Under the pieces are notes generated by a model. It had not been told where the DNA came from, did not search any database, and saw nothing but the letters and a program-made list of their open reading frames with translations. Below, piece by piece: positions 45,907-56,587 of a DNA stretch of 64,000 nt (its first letter is position 1; each line of letters begins with the position of its first letter). A program made the position numbers and the translations under genes. The stretch is taken from NCBI GenBank assembly GCA_023512835.1, contig CM042085.1, forward strand, positions 35,108,324 through 35,172,323, written 5' to 3'. Source of the stretch: Taxillus chinensis (lineage: Eukaryota > Streptophyta > Magnoliopsida > Santalales > Loranthaceae).

Positions 45907-48809
45907 TGTAATGACCCGTATTTTGGGATGTGAGGAGTTAGTCAGTTTTGCCTTTTTTAGGTGGAAATTGTTGGGTTTTAAGGAGTTTTATTTCCATACA
46001 CTTTGGCTAAATCACCTTGTATGTTGATAAGCAAGCAAGAGGCAAAGTTTGAGCCCAATAGGAGGGACGTGAGAATGCACGTGAGAATGGCTTTTCACGT
46101 GCAGTGAGATCTTTGCATGGGAGCCTTCCTGATGATGTTCCAGGCTTTTGGTGAAATTCTAGAGCATTTGGAGGTGCTCGTGAGAAAGGCCTTTCTCACG
46201 TGCAGCCTCCATTACCTTTGTTTTGTTGTTTTGATCCTCTTTTGCTAAAGGACCATGGTGAAATTATGAGTGCTTTGTCCTGTGTGGTTGCAAAAAGGTT
46301 GTAGTATGTCATCAAAACTACGTCGTTTTGATGCTGGGATTCATTTAATCAAAGCTACGTCGTTTTGGGGTTTGAGTTGTCTATATAAAGAGGTGAAGAC
46401 TCCTTGTTCGAGGGTTGGGGTTTTCTTCAGCGACTGCAGCCGTCATAGAGAGAGAGCTAGAGAGAGGGAAGGAAGGAGAGCTGCTGGTTGCTGACGGAAC
46501 ATCTTGCGTGGGGTGGACGGCGTCAAGACGGGAGCAAGGAGAATCTTCTTTAAGGTAGGGGTTCTGTTCTTCCTTGTACCTATCCCAGGGTTATGGCCTT
46601 GTGGTAGGCGATTTGTAATCTGGATATATATATATATTATATGTAAATCCATATAGGTGTGATCTCCTATATGGATGTTGGCCTTTAGTGGCGTTTATGT
46701 GTTTGAGATTAGGCCTGGGTGGCCATGCGCATTAGGTGTTTGATATTATGCCTGTGAGGCTATGCATGTTATGGGAATGATGTTATGCCAGTGTGGTTAT
46801 GCCTGAAAAGTGTTTGATGTTATGCCTGTGAGGATTATGCATGCTAAGTGTTTGATGTTATGCCAGTGTGGATATGTATGTTAAGTGTTTATTGTTATGC
46901 CTCAAAAGCTAGAGATGTATGTTAAGTGTTTGGTGTTATGTCAGCGAGACTGACTGTGGAGCCTAAGAAGCCCGAGAGGCTGAGGCAATGTCTCAGGGAG
47001 CCTAAGAAGCCCGAGAGGCCGAGGCAATGCTTGTGTAGCCGTGGAGCCCGAGAGGTTGAGTTAATGTCGTGAGACTGACTGTGGAGCCTGAGAGGATAAG
47101 TTACTGTCAGTGGGACTGACTGAGGAGTTTTTGTGGCAATGGTTGTACTTGTTTTGTGGCTTGTTGTGTATAGTATTGATTATGACCTGTTTAGAATGTA
47201 GTTGCCACAACACCGCACTTGAGCACTCCTTCATATAGATGGTAGGAGCATGGGACGGGTTGGGAGACATGATCCCTACTGAGCTGTGGTTGCTCACCCC
47301 TCCTACTGTGGTGTGTTTTCTTACAGGAACCTACAGGCGTTAGGTGGGAACACCAAGGTGGAAGAGTTCTGTTTTATGGCTTTGTTTTATGTTATTTGTG
47401 TTATGTAATTCCGTTGAGGCCTTGTAACCCCAGCGGGTAATATTGAAAAGGATTTGGAATGTAATAAAGACGTGTGTGGTTGTGAACATTTATTATGGGT
47501 TGAAGATTAATAAAGATATTTAATTTACATCTTTGTGACTATCAGTGGTGAATGTAGACGTTGACCTGCATGAATATTTGTTTTGTACATCCACCCCTGC
47601 CCACCGGGTTGGTTCTCACGGAGTGTCTTGCGTGGGGAGGACGGCGTCTAGTGCGGGAGCAAGGAGGATCTTCTTTAAGGTAGGGTTCTGTCTTTCCTGG
47701 TCTGTTCGGGGTTAGGCCTGTGTAGATGATTTACGGAGTTTCTATGGCTATTGTTATAAAATTTATATGTAAATTCATATAGGTGTGACCTCCTATATGA
47801 ATGTTGGCCTTCAATGGCGTTTTGGTGTGATTCCGACGTTGGGTGGGCAGTGCATGTTAAACGTTCGATAAAATGCCTGCGTGTATATGCTTAGAACGTG
47901 TTTGATAATATGCCTATGTGGCTGGATTTGTGAGTTTGTGAATGTATACATGCTAAGTGTTTGAAGTTATGCTATGTGACCACGCATATTAAGTGTTTGA
48001 TGTTATGCCTGTATGGCCATGTGTGCTACGTGTTTGCTTGTACACCCGGTGGCTGTGGAAGCTCGGGCGTGTCCTATTGAACCCGGTGGCTGTGGAAGCC
48101 CGGGACTGATTATGTTAGCCTGTGAGGCTATGGAAACTATGCCTGAGAGGCGGTTAAATTATTTGCCGAGAGCGGATTAAATCATTGGCCCAAGAGGCGG
48201 TTAAATCACTTATGGTTAAATCATTGGCCTGAAGAGGAGGTTAAATCACTATGGGTAAATCATTGGCCTGAAGAGGTGGTTAAATCACTTGTGGTTAAAG
48301 TGTTAGCCTGTGTGGCAGTGGAAGATTGTAATTGCTGTTGTGGTTGTTTATTATGTCTGCTGAAATTATTGTATCACAACACTGCACTTGTACACATGGC
48401 ATGTAGATGTTAGGAGCATGGGATGGGTTGGGGAGACATGATCTCTACTGAGCTGTGGTTGCTCACCCCTCCTACTGTGTTTAGTTTTTCTACAAGGACC
48501 TACAGGCGTTAGGCGGAAACACCCAAGTTTGAAGGCAGTTCTGTTTTGTGGCTTTGTTTATTATTATTTGAGTTTCGTTGTTTTTGTGTGAGCTTTATAA
48601 CTTCAGTGGGGAGATATTGTAATGAGGAGTTTTATGTAATAAAAAAAACATGCTTGGGCACGTTTATATGTTTGGACTTAATAAATATATGATTTTGTCT
48701 CTGAATATAAAGTGTAAAGTGTATGTTGTACTCTATCCTCTTTATCCAAACTTGGGCAAAGGGAGGGTCACGTTCCGGTCTCCTCAGGTTGGAAATATGG
48801 GGCGTGACA
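45907..48809 (+). repeat. Rearranged chromovirus-type LTR with duplicated R-U5
   Basis: Starts TGTAATGACCCGTATTTTGG and ends GGGGCGTGACA. U3 has G-box pairs (46060-46205) and two ACGT palindromes (46311-46332 and 46348-46369); the TATA box is at 46382-46389. The first R-U5 (46506-47590) breaks off near its end and a second one (47629-48809) follows, about 1.12 kb apart, so a partial second LTR has been fused by deletion or unequal exchange. Each half has its own hairpin (46647-46676, 47773-47802), splice-like sites and TGTTTGATGTTATGCC repeats. No matching TSD. Confidence 0.78.
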
Positions 48810-49882
48810 CAGCCTTATTTCACCTTTCTTCTCCTGCGATTCTTCAAGCCAAACCTTAGCTTTTCATAGCAAGATAGTGCAAATAGGGAAGTCGGGCAAC
48901 GAAAAGGTCCAATCATCAAGTTCTACAAGCGGTGAGGATGGGGAGATGTTCTTAGGGCATGCCTTGGACCTAAGAACTTTGGAGAAATTAGAACTTGGAT
49001 GGTCAAGTGAGCTAGCCCTAAAGATTCGAAATCTCGGCTTAATAAGGTTAGTTTCACCCACTGTGCCATCTACTACACTATGTTGCAAGAGTTCTATCAC
49101 TCAATTTATTTAAATGAGGAAGAAGATAAAATCCTAGGGCAGGTGCAGGGGGGTTTATATCCAAATAACACCTGAGATCATTAGGAGATGCTTTAATCTC
49201 CCTGTACCTACTGATCACTTACCTCAACCGAGCTTAGGGGACTAAGGTACGACATTTAATTATGCCAATTGGTTCGAGAGGAGGGAGACAATTTACCAAA
49301 AATGGCTTTGTGGGTAAGTTTAGATGCCTAACACACCTTGTAGGGAAGTGTTTGCTGCGTGCAGACTAGTGGAATGGATGGTGTGCCTAAGACACATCTA
49401 GAATTCATGTACAACATTGACCATATGTTGAATGTGGATTGGGCCACTACTATTTTTACACGGTGGAAGTAGAATTTGACAAAATGGGTCTATGGCAGAT
49501 TGCTATGTGTAATTTTTCAGAGCCAGCATGCCCAACATTTTTCCTATTTGGACAGCAGCCCCTTCCCTTAGTGGATTTTGAGAGTGCTACAGCTCTAGGA
49601 GCTTTGGGGGTAAGTCCTAGAGGAAATTGGGGGATACCCCAAGCTGTACCACAGCCATCTAGGCACGAGTGTTTATATGGAGAGGCCCACTGAATTTGCA
49701 AAGGACACCTCCACCCCAATGGATTAAAGGAAGCAAACATTATTCAGGCTCATTGCAATGTATATGCGGTACAATGTGCACAATGAAGATATTTTTAAAT
49801 TCTCTCAAGGTATAAGTGGCCAAGTGGTAAGTGAATCTGGAAGTTATTAATTGGGCATTTACCAATGACACATCAATAGTGC
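48810..49882 (+). pseudogene. Plant transposon protein (PF20167-like) gene, first part
   Basis: Broken frames read, in order: GHALDLRTLEKLELGWSSELALKIRNLGLI (48954-49050), FYxxNLNEEEDKIL (about 49092-49130), a VxGVYIQITPEIIRRCF-type stretch (49140-49200) and MPIGSRGG...KMAL (49262-49310). A proline/glycine-rich tail ends in YSGSxQCICGT and QVVSES. The pattern resembles the putative plant transposon protein domain (PF20167) found in many retrotransposon-associated genes; the family call is from memory of its style. The frame is cut at 49882 by a solo LTR and seems to go on at 60312. Confidence 0.5.
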
Positions 49883-50617
49883 TGAAAGGACCCGTATTTG
49901 AGGGGCCTTCGAGATAGCCTTGAGTTAGAGACCTTATTTTAACAAATGGATATTAAGACGATGACGTGCTCATCAAATGGAGAATTTTGACTATACTTGG
50001 ACTAAATTTGGGATTTGAGGCCCCTGAGGGATATTTTCGGGATTTCACAAATAATTTTATATTCCCTTTTAAATTACCTGGGTTTGTATTTTTGAGCTTT
50101 GGGTCTCCCTTCAAGGGAAAACCCAATATGAGAGAGTGGGCTGTTTTGCCTTTCTTCTTGGGTCTACACTTGGGTTTACTTAACCACCATTGGCTGCATT
50201 TGGTCTTGGGCTTCTATTAAAAAAAATAATAAAACGAAAGAAAATAGGGAGAAAAGAAAAGGAAAAAAAGAACAAAAGGAAAACCAAACCCTACTCATTG
50301 TTGGCAACCACCCAGAGAGAGAAAGAGAGAGAGAGAGAGGGGATCTGTAAGGACCCGTACCTTCGAGTTAGTCGGTTTGCCTCTGAGTAGAGTTTTTCTA
50401 GATTTTGACCCAGTAAATGGACTCCAATGAATTCACGTGCAAAAGGAAAGATGCTTAGAATGTTGTCCTCTATCTACCACAGAAGTTTCAGGCCAAATGG
50501 ACATGTATGTGAGGTGCACGTGATATGGGTCCAATTCACGTGCAAGTGTGGTTGTCTTCTAAATGATGCAAGGAGGCTAGGGGTGAAGTTTGAGAGCATT
50601 TGGAGTGCATATGGAGT

Positions 50618-50645
50618 TGCACGTGAATTGGGGAATTCACGTGCA
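50618..50645. promoter_or_regulatory. G-box inverted repeat in U3
   Basis: TGCACGTGAATT, four G, AATTCACGTGCA: two perfect 12-bp arms, each with the G-box CACGTG. In the 3' LTR (56861-56888) the right arm reads CATGTG, a C-to-T change at a CpG. G-boxes bind plant bZIP/bHLH factors (family knowledge). Confidence 0.7.
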
Positions 50646-50775
50646 AATTGGCGTGCAGGCATATTTTTGCATGGTTCCCTTGGTTTTGACATTCTAAGGA
50701 ACTTTCTCCAAAGGACCATGTTGAAATTCTGAGTATTTTGGCCTATATGGGTGCGGAAAGGTGCTAACTTGTGTG

Positions 50776-50853
50776 ATCAAAACTACGTCGTTTTGATGCT
50801 GGGATTCACTTAATCAAAACTACGTCGTTTTGATGTTGTGTTGTCTATATAAG
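50776..50853 (+). promoter_or_regulatory. Core LTR promoter: two ACGT palindromes and TATA box
   Basis: ATCAAAAC, TACGTC, GTTTTGAT at 50776-50797 and again at 50813-50834, 37 bp apart, then TATATAAG at 50846-50853. Same arrangement at 46311-46389 and 63373-63451. The 3' LTR has both palindromes but has lost the TATA box. Confidence 0.75.
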
Positions 50854-51110
50854 GAGGAGAAGCTCTCTGTTTTAGGTTTAGGGTTCTCTTCAGCTGCTGC
50901 AGCCGTCGTAGAGAGAGAGAGAGAGAGAGAGAGAGAAGGAAGGGAGTTGCTGGTTGCTGCCGGAGCATCTTGCGTGGGGAGGACGGGCGTTTAGCGTGGG
51001 AGCAAGGAAGATCTATTGTAAGGTAGGGATTCTGTTCTTCCTAAATCCTCCTCTGTCCCTGGGGTCCTAGGCAGAATATGAGTTATATCCGTTATATTAT
51101 TTATATGTAA

Positions 51111-51140
51111 ATTCATATAGGTGTGATCTCCTATATGAAT
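51111..51140 (+). other. Conserved LTR hairpin
   Basis: ATTCATATAGG, loop TGTGATCT, CCTATATGAAT: a perfect 11-bp stem. In 46647-46676 and 63751-63780 the stem is ATCCATATAGG/CCTATATGGAT, changed on both sides so that pairing is kept. Confidence 0.75.
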
Positions 51141-51180
51141 GTTGGCCTTCAATGGCGTTGTTTGGATATATGTATATATG

Positions 51181-51660
51181 CCTGCCAAGTGTTTGACATA
51201 ATGCCTGTGAGGCTGTGCATGTTATGTGTTTGAGGTAATGCCTGTGAGGCTGTGCATGTTATGTGTTTGAAATTATGCCTGTGAAGCTGTGCATATTATG
51301 TGTGAGATTATATCTGTGTGGCTGGGTTTATGAGCTGGTGAATATATGCATGCTAAGTGTTCGATGTTATTCCTGTGTGACTAAGCATACTAAGTGTTTG
51401 ATGTTATGCCTGTATGGCCATGTGTGCTGCGTGTTTGCTTGTATACCGGGTGGCTGTGGAAGCCCGGGACTGATTTGTGGAACCCGGTGGCTGTGGAAGC
51501 CCAGGACTGTTTTGTGGAACCCGGTGGCTGTGGAGGCCCCGGGACTTTTTGTGGAACCCGGTGGCTGTGGAAGCCCGGGACTGTTTTGTGGAACCCGGTG
51601 GCTGTGGAAGCCCGGCACTGTTTTATGGGACCCGGTGCTGTGGAAGCCGGGAGTGTTTAT
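51181..51660 (+). repeat. Two adjacent 37-bp-period minisatellites
   Basis: 51181-51420: imperfect copies of GTGTTTGAGGTAATGCCTGT plus GAGGCTGTGCATGTTAT (37 bp). 51445-51660: six copies of ACCCGGTGGCTGTGGAAGCC plus CGGGACTGTTTTGTGGA (37 bp). The 3' LTR has seven copies of the latter (57620-57870). Frames rich in WLWKPG come only from this repeat. Confidence 0.8.
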
Positions 51661-52144
51661 GTACCAACCATGTATGATTGTGTTTGCTGTTATAGCCTGT
51701 AACTATATCTGGTGGAATGATTGTATCACGACACAGCACTTGTACACAAGGCATGTAGATATTAGGTGCATGGGATGGGTTGGGGAGACATGATCCCTAC
51801 TGAGCTGTGGTTGCTCACCCCTCCTACCATGTTGTTTTCTTTACAGGAACCTACAAGCGTTAGGTGGGACCCCAAGGTGGAAGACCTTATTTATTTTATT
51901 GTTTATGTTATTTTATTATGGGAACTGATGTAACCCCAATGGGGATGGATTGAAAAGAAGACTTTGTATTAAAGACTGATTTGGTTTGTGGACTGCTTGA
52001 TGGATTTTATTTTTCTTGAATGTGTTGTGAATGTTTAAAATGTTCAGTTCTTGGTTTGTATCCTAACCCCTTTGCCCTCCGTGTGGGTAAAAAGGGGAGT
52101 CACGTACCGGTTTCCTCGGGTTGGAAATCCGGGGCGTGACAATA

Positions 52145-52156
52145 TGGTATCAGAGC
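52145..52156 (+). promoter_or_regulatory. Primer binding site (initiator tRNA-Met)
   Basis: TGGTATCAGAGC three bases behind the LTR end, complementary to the 3' end of plant initiator tRNA-Met, the usual primer of copia elements and chromoviruses. Confidence 0.92.
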
Positions 52157-55100
52157 ATGGTCTAGTTGGCCTAGGGTAGTGGGCGGACTTGGTTATCTTG
52201 AGTCCTTTGGAGGAGCCTAGAGGGACATGCCTGATCAACATGGTCCTCTTTGAGCCTCCAAGGTGTACTTGGGGTAGTCCAGTCATGTGGTAGGATTTGC
52301 ATGCATTGGCATTAGGGCACTAGTTGCATTGGTTGTTATATGTGAAGGTGTGGATACCTGATATGAATAATGTGATAAGGTGAGAACTCAGGCAACTCTG
52401 ATTTTATTTGAAGTACCTTGAGCATGACTACAAGGAAAGGTCCTTGTTTAACTGAACTGTGTGCTTATGGAATGGATGCTTGTGCAATGTGGTTTAATGA
52501 GAACTGAAACGTGTGCAGTGTGTGTAATTGCATGGATAAAAGGTTTGAACATGATAAAATTTCAATTGTGCAACTCTGAAATTTTGTGATGGTTCGAGCA
52601 TGAAAACATGGAAAAGAATTTGTGGTATTGAAACTGAGTACTTGCGAACGTGAAGATTGTGAAATGTGAACTGTTAATAAAATAAAATAATAATAATCAA
52701 GAAATAAATAAATAAATAAATACATTAAATTAAATATGTAATAATGTTGGTGTTCTGTGAAGGATTGAGCATGTGTTAAGCCGATGGAGTGTAAATTTGT
52801 TTGGCATGGTGTGCAATAAACAAGGTTATGAGCAATGTGGTGGAGTGTAAATTTGTATAGTCTGTGAGATTTGTTTGGTAAATTTGTAAATTTGTGTGGT
52901 AATAATGCGTGCTATAGCTTAAGGCTGCTTAGTCGGTAGTGGTCTTGCGATTGTTGGGATCATTTAGTGTTAAACTGGAGCACTATCTTTTCGCTTAACC
53001 AATGTTTCTGGAAACTATAAGCCGTGCGACTATTGAGGAGGACGTCTTCGTACAGTCTGTTTTAGTAGGACCGGAAGTGATGCTAGGGGATTGGCTCAGC
53101 GAGCTAGGGGTAAAGCTCAACGCCGAGTCCCGATTTGGAGGCAGGAGGACTACCCAGTGAGGCCAGTGGAAAAGCAAGACAGAACTTCATTGGTGGTATC
53201 GTGCCCCTTTGGTGGGTTGTCGGTTGAGTCTCGTACTAGTTATGTGAGGCAGGGTGGACTTTATCATGTCCCGTTTGAGTTAGCATTTCGAATGGATGTG
53301 GTTGGTGACCTGTTAGGGGAATAAATAAGTAAAAAAGAGTAAATATAGATTTATAACGCTAGAAGAATAATAAGTAACTAATGAGTATCTGGGTGTTGAT
53401 TTTATAAGTGAGTGATATTCAATTTTGGCACATGTGGATAATCAAAGTAACCAAATCTTGTAGGCAACCCTTTTTCTAGTGGGAGGGAATTTAGACTGGC
53501 TAGCTAGTAGAGCTTGAGGTGTGAGGTGATGGCTTGTGAGTTATTGTGTGACACCTCCTTGGCAACCTTGATTAATAGAAATATGTTCTTCAGCGGATAG
53601 AGGTGTGTGTTGGAGTGCGCTTAAAAGGGATATTCCTATGGTTACCTTTCTTTTCCAAGCGTTGTGGTTTTGGGAAAACGCAGCTAGTATAGCCTGCTCT
53701 TAGAGTCTTTGAAGCCGTTATCTTATTGGCTAGAGTGGTCGTTGCAAGTTCTGGTTAATAACTATATGGGTGTTCCGGGTTCTCGGATGGTCAACAGTGG
53801 CCATGTGTCATGTTTGTCGAGTGTGAAAGACCATGAGTGATGTTCTTAGAACATGTTGTGAAATGGGGATGCACACGTGTCAAATGTGAAGTGTTCTGGA
53901 GCACAACTATCGGCTATGAGTGGGTTTTGAGGGTTATGCCCGGTGCATCAACTTGGTAAAAAGAGGTAAGCAAGTGAGATTTAGGCAGCCTTGTTCGGGC
54001 TATCTTTCTCTAGGGACTAAGGGTGTGCTTTTGCGTGGTAGGGCCATTCCTTCGGTTCGTATCTTGTAGGAGTAGGCTTAGAGGAGAGAGAAGGTGTAAG
54101 GCTGGTACGTTCTACTCGTCAGGTGTCTTGTGTTCCGTTGCTTGTGTTGCAAATGTGCTGGAAATTTGATATTGTGTTGTTGTATGTATTGCATTCGTGG
54201 TAAAGGTATACAACAGAGTTACTACATGTGGGTGTTGTGACATGTGCGTAGAGAAGGATGAGGTGTAGTGTATTAGAATATTAAATGTGGTGTGAGGATG
54301 AAGGAGAGTGTTCTAGGTGATGTTGTGTATGTTATACCTTGTCTAGTGCGATGGCCGGCTAAGCTAAATCTTAAAGTGTTGTTGTCTGGAAAAAAGGTTG
54401 TTTGATGCCCAGAGTTGGGTCGGTTGTGACATTTTTGCTTGGACAGGGTGTTAGTGCTACTCCTTGAGGAGAGATTTATGTCGGACAGATGTCACAAAGG
54501 TGTATGTTTTAGAGCAGTGGTGGTAGACGGATGACCTCCATCTGTACTCCTTGGAAACCTTTCATGTGCAGTATAACGGGGTAAGTGAGATGGTTCATGC
54601 CATCAAGGTGTTGGGGTGTTTGGGAGTAACGTGGAAGTCCCGAATCAGGAGTTTACATGTCTTGTTTCTTATGCCTACCCGGAGGAATTGTAGTGACCAC
54701 ATTAAACTGAGGTTAAAGCCTGAGTATTTCTTGGCCCATTTGAGTGTTTCATTGGTGTGTAGGAATAGAACGTGATGGTTGGTATGGCGGAGATGGTGGG
54801 AGATTCCCTTGTGACTGTGAGTGGTGACACAGAGGATTCCGTTGTTGTCATGTTGCAGGGTAGGAGAGTTTTCCATGGTGGAGAGAACTATGTTGTTGGT
54901 ACCTACCCATCGTCAAAGGATTCCTATCGCATGGAATGTCTGCTGACGGAGTAAGGCGTTATCACTTGGGTTGTGAAGCCTCCCGTTCGTGAAGGCTGTG
55001 TGGGACCTTGGTGGATCCCTATCGACCCGAAGTCGAGAGGTGTTATTTATGTGACGTTCTGGTTCAAGGGATTCTTTAGTAGATTCTCAACGTTGGTGAC

Positions 55101-56554
55101 TGGTGTTAGCCCGATAGTAACTTTTGGTCTTGCCGTGATTGGGTATGGTACTGAATTCGTTGTTTTGAGTTACTCCTTGGACTCCGTTGGGCGTCTTGTT
55201 GACTGTGACCGAATTGGTGGAGGGCACACTTCATCCTGATGTAGTTGTGTCCTGGATTGTAAGTCATCTTGAGTTCCCTTTGGCATTGGTTGGGTTTTGT
55301 TGTTGCGTGTATCACTATAGAGTGAGGCGGTTTGACAGTGATGATGGTGCTTGGGGTGATCTCCATGTGTAGAAACACGATTATGGTTTGTCTAATGCTT
55401 TTTCTCTTGTTTGTTTGTGTTTCCTTGTGACCTCTTAGTGTTTGCCGTTAGGGTAAGGTCTACATATGGAGTGTGGCTGCGTTGTACATTGTTGGGGTCC
55501 GTTGACATCCAATTTTGATGGTGTCATTGTTGGGTATTTTACATTGTGGAGTGTTGGTCCTATTGTGACATGAGTAGGCGTCTAATGCCGAGTACCCTGC
55601 TATGTCGATGCAGTGACTTCTCGTTCAATCATATGAATTCTAGCGAATGGATGCTTCGTGCATAGGCTTCTGGTGTTGGCCTTGTTCGGTTGTCGGGGTC
55701 TTCATGCATCCGTGGGGGCTTCTCGACCTCCTTGTTGTCAGACTTGCTCACGTGAGTTGTTGTCGCCGCGCTAATTGGCCAAGCTCTAATTCTTGTTATG
55801 CTCATGGGTGTTATGTGTTGCTTTAATCTTCCCGTGATGTTTGCCACTTGATTTCTCTTTTCGAGGACGAAAAAGTCCAAAGGTGGGAAGGTTGTGAGGG
55901 AACTTCCAACGGATGTGTTTGTATGGTGTTGGCGGATGGGCAGTGGAACATTAAATGTGCGGTAGTGTTTGTCTTTGTGAGTTGATCTGTGACCGAGGTG
56001 ATTTGTTAAACGTGTTGGGGATGGGAGTATATGTCTCACACCGTCGTGCCATGTAATTACTTCGACACGTGTTATGTGTGTTTTTGTGTGATATCTTCGA
56101 TCGCAGGTATGTGGATGGTTGTGGGCAAGGTGCATCAGCTTGTGCGTTATGGAAGGTGTGTTGTCTTTTCGAGGACGGCATGTCCGAAGGAGACATGGAA
56201 ACGTAAGTCCGTGATGCGTGACAGCAGACCCGGACTTGTTCGAGGACGAACAATCTTAAGCGTGGGAGGTGGGCTGTTGGCCAAGGGATAGTGATGTTTT
56301 CTTGTGATGTGTTTTCTTGTATTAGTTGATGTATTTGTATTGTCTTTTAAAGACATGTGTTCTTATTTGTGATGTGCCTTGAGATGTGTATTCGTGCCAT
56401 GTGGACATGTGTTATGTGCATTATTGTGGTTATGGATTATGGTGGTACTTGTTATGTCTTTGTTGTCTGTGTGTGGTGTATGACCCATTTGGGTGTTGTG
56501 GCTCGCCGTGTGGCAAATGGGTAGCTTGTGTTTGTTTTCCTCTTATGTCATTTC
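52157..56554 (+). other. Interior of the non-autonomous element, no gag or pol
   Basis: 52157-52420 matches the chromovirus leader (19099-19560 reversed). 52420-53000 is A/T-rich with (AATA)n near 52690. Open stretches at 53091-53324 (77 aa), 54551-54775, 54772-54954 and 54973-55239 match no family I recognise and lack a common frame. 53330-54550 and 55380-55850 show nothing. 55850-56587 is the 3' untranslated part with four hairpin/purine modules. Confidence 0.7.
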
Positions 56555-56587
56555 TTTTCGAGGACGAAAAGTCTTAAGGGGAGAGGA
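55858..56587 (+). repeat. Four hairpin plus purine-tract modules, the last being the PPT
   Basis: TTTTCGAGGACGAAAA at 55858-55873 and 56555-56570, TTTTCGAGGACGGCA at 56166, TTGTTCGAGGACGAACAA at 56237-56254. Three of the four have perfect inverted arms around AGGA, the third with its own matching pair. Each is followed by a TTAAG- or CAAAG-containing purine-rich tract; the last (AAGGGGAGAGGA, 56576-56587) is the PPT before the 3' LTR. Confidence 0.75.

Larger units (their letters stand above)
35164..50187 (+). repeat. 14.7 kb repeat, copy 2 (better sequence)
   Basis: Begins inside a chromovirus 5' LTR and continues through the copia end, unknown ORF, Tat-like LTR, Ulp1-like gene, copia LTR, rearranged LTR and plant transposon protein gene into the solo LTR at 49883. 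It retains the exact LTR ends and TSDs that copy 1 has lost. Confidence 0.85.
51023..51846 (+). other. Intron-like interval inside the LTR
   Basis: Donor-like TAAG/GTAGGG (GT at 51023-51024) and acceptor-like TTTTCTTTACAG (AG at 51845-51846), preceded by the pyrimidine-rich GCTCACCCCTCCTACC. Equivalent pairs occur at 46555/47326 and in the solo LTRs. Splicing is an inference from conservation; no transcript data. Confidence 0.5.
50346..52141 (+). repeat. 5' LTR of the non-autonomous element (1796 bp)
   Basis: U3 50346-50870 has G-box inverted repeats and two ACGT palindromes; TATA box 50846-50853; GA leader 50910-50936; donor-like AAG/GTAGGG at 51023; hairpin 51111-51140; TGTTTGA-type 37-bp repeats 51181-51420. 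These are followed by the CCCGG minisatellite 51445-51660, conserved block 51765-51830 and acceptor TTTACAG at 51846. Ends GGGGCGTGACA. Confidence 0.9.

Noticed and set aside
51394..51793. Proteins rich in WLWKPG / NPVAVEA repeats
   Set aside because: They are translations of the 37-bp minisatellite in an LTR; open in several frames, no start context, also found in the antisense direction.
53091..53324. Possible gag remnant in the non-autonomous element
   Set aside because: No capsid or zinc-knuckle residues, and no similarity in wording to the chromovirus gag at 6800-8127.
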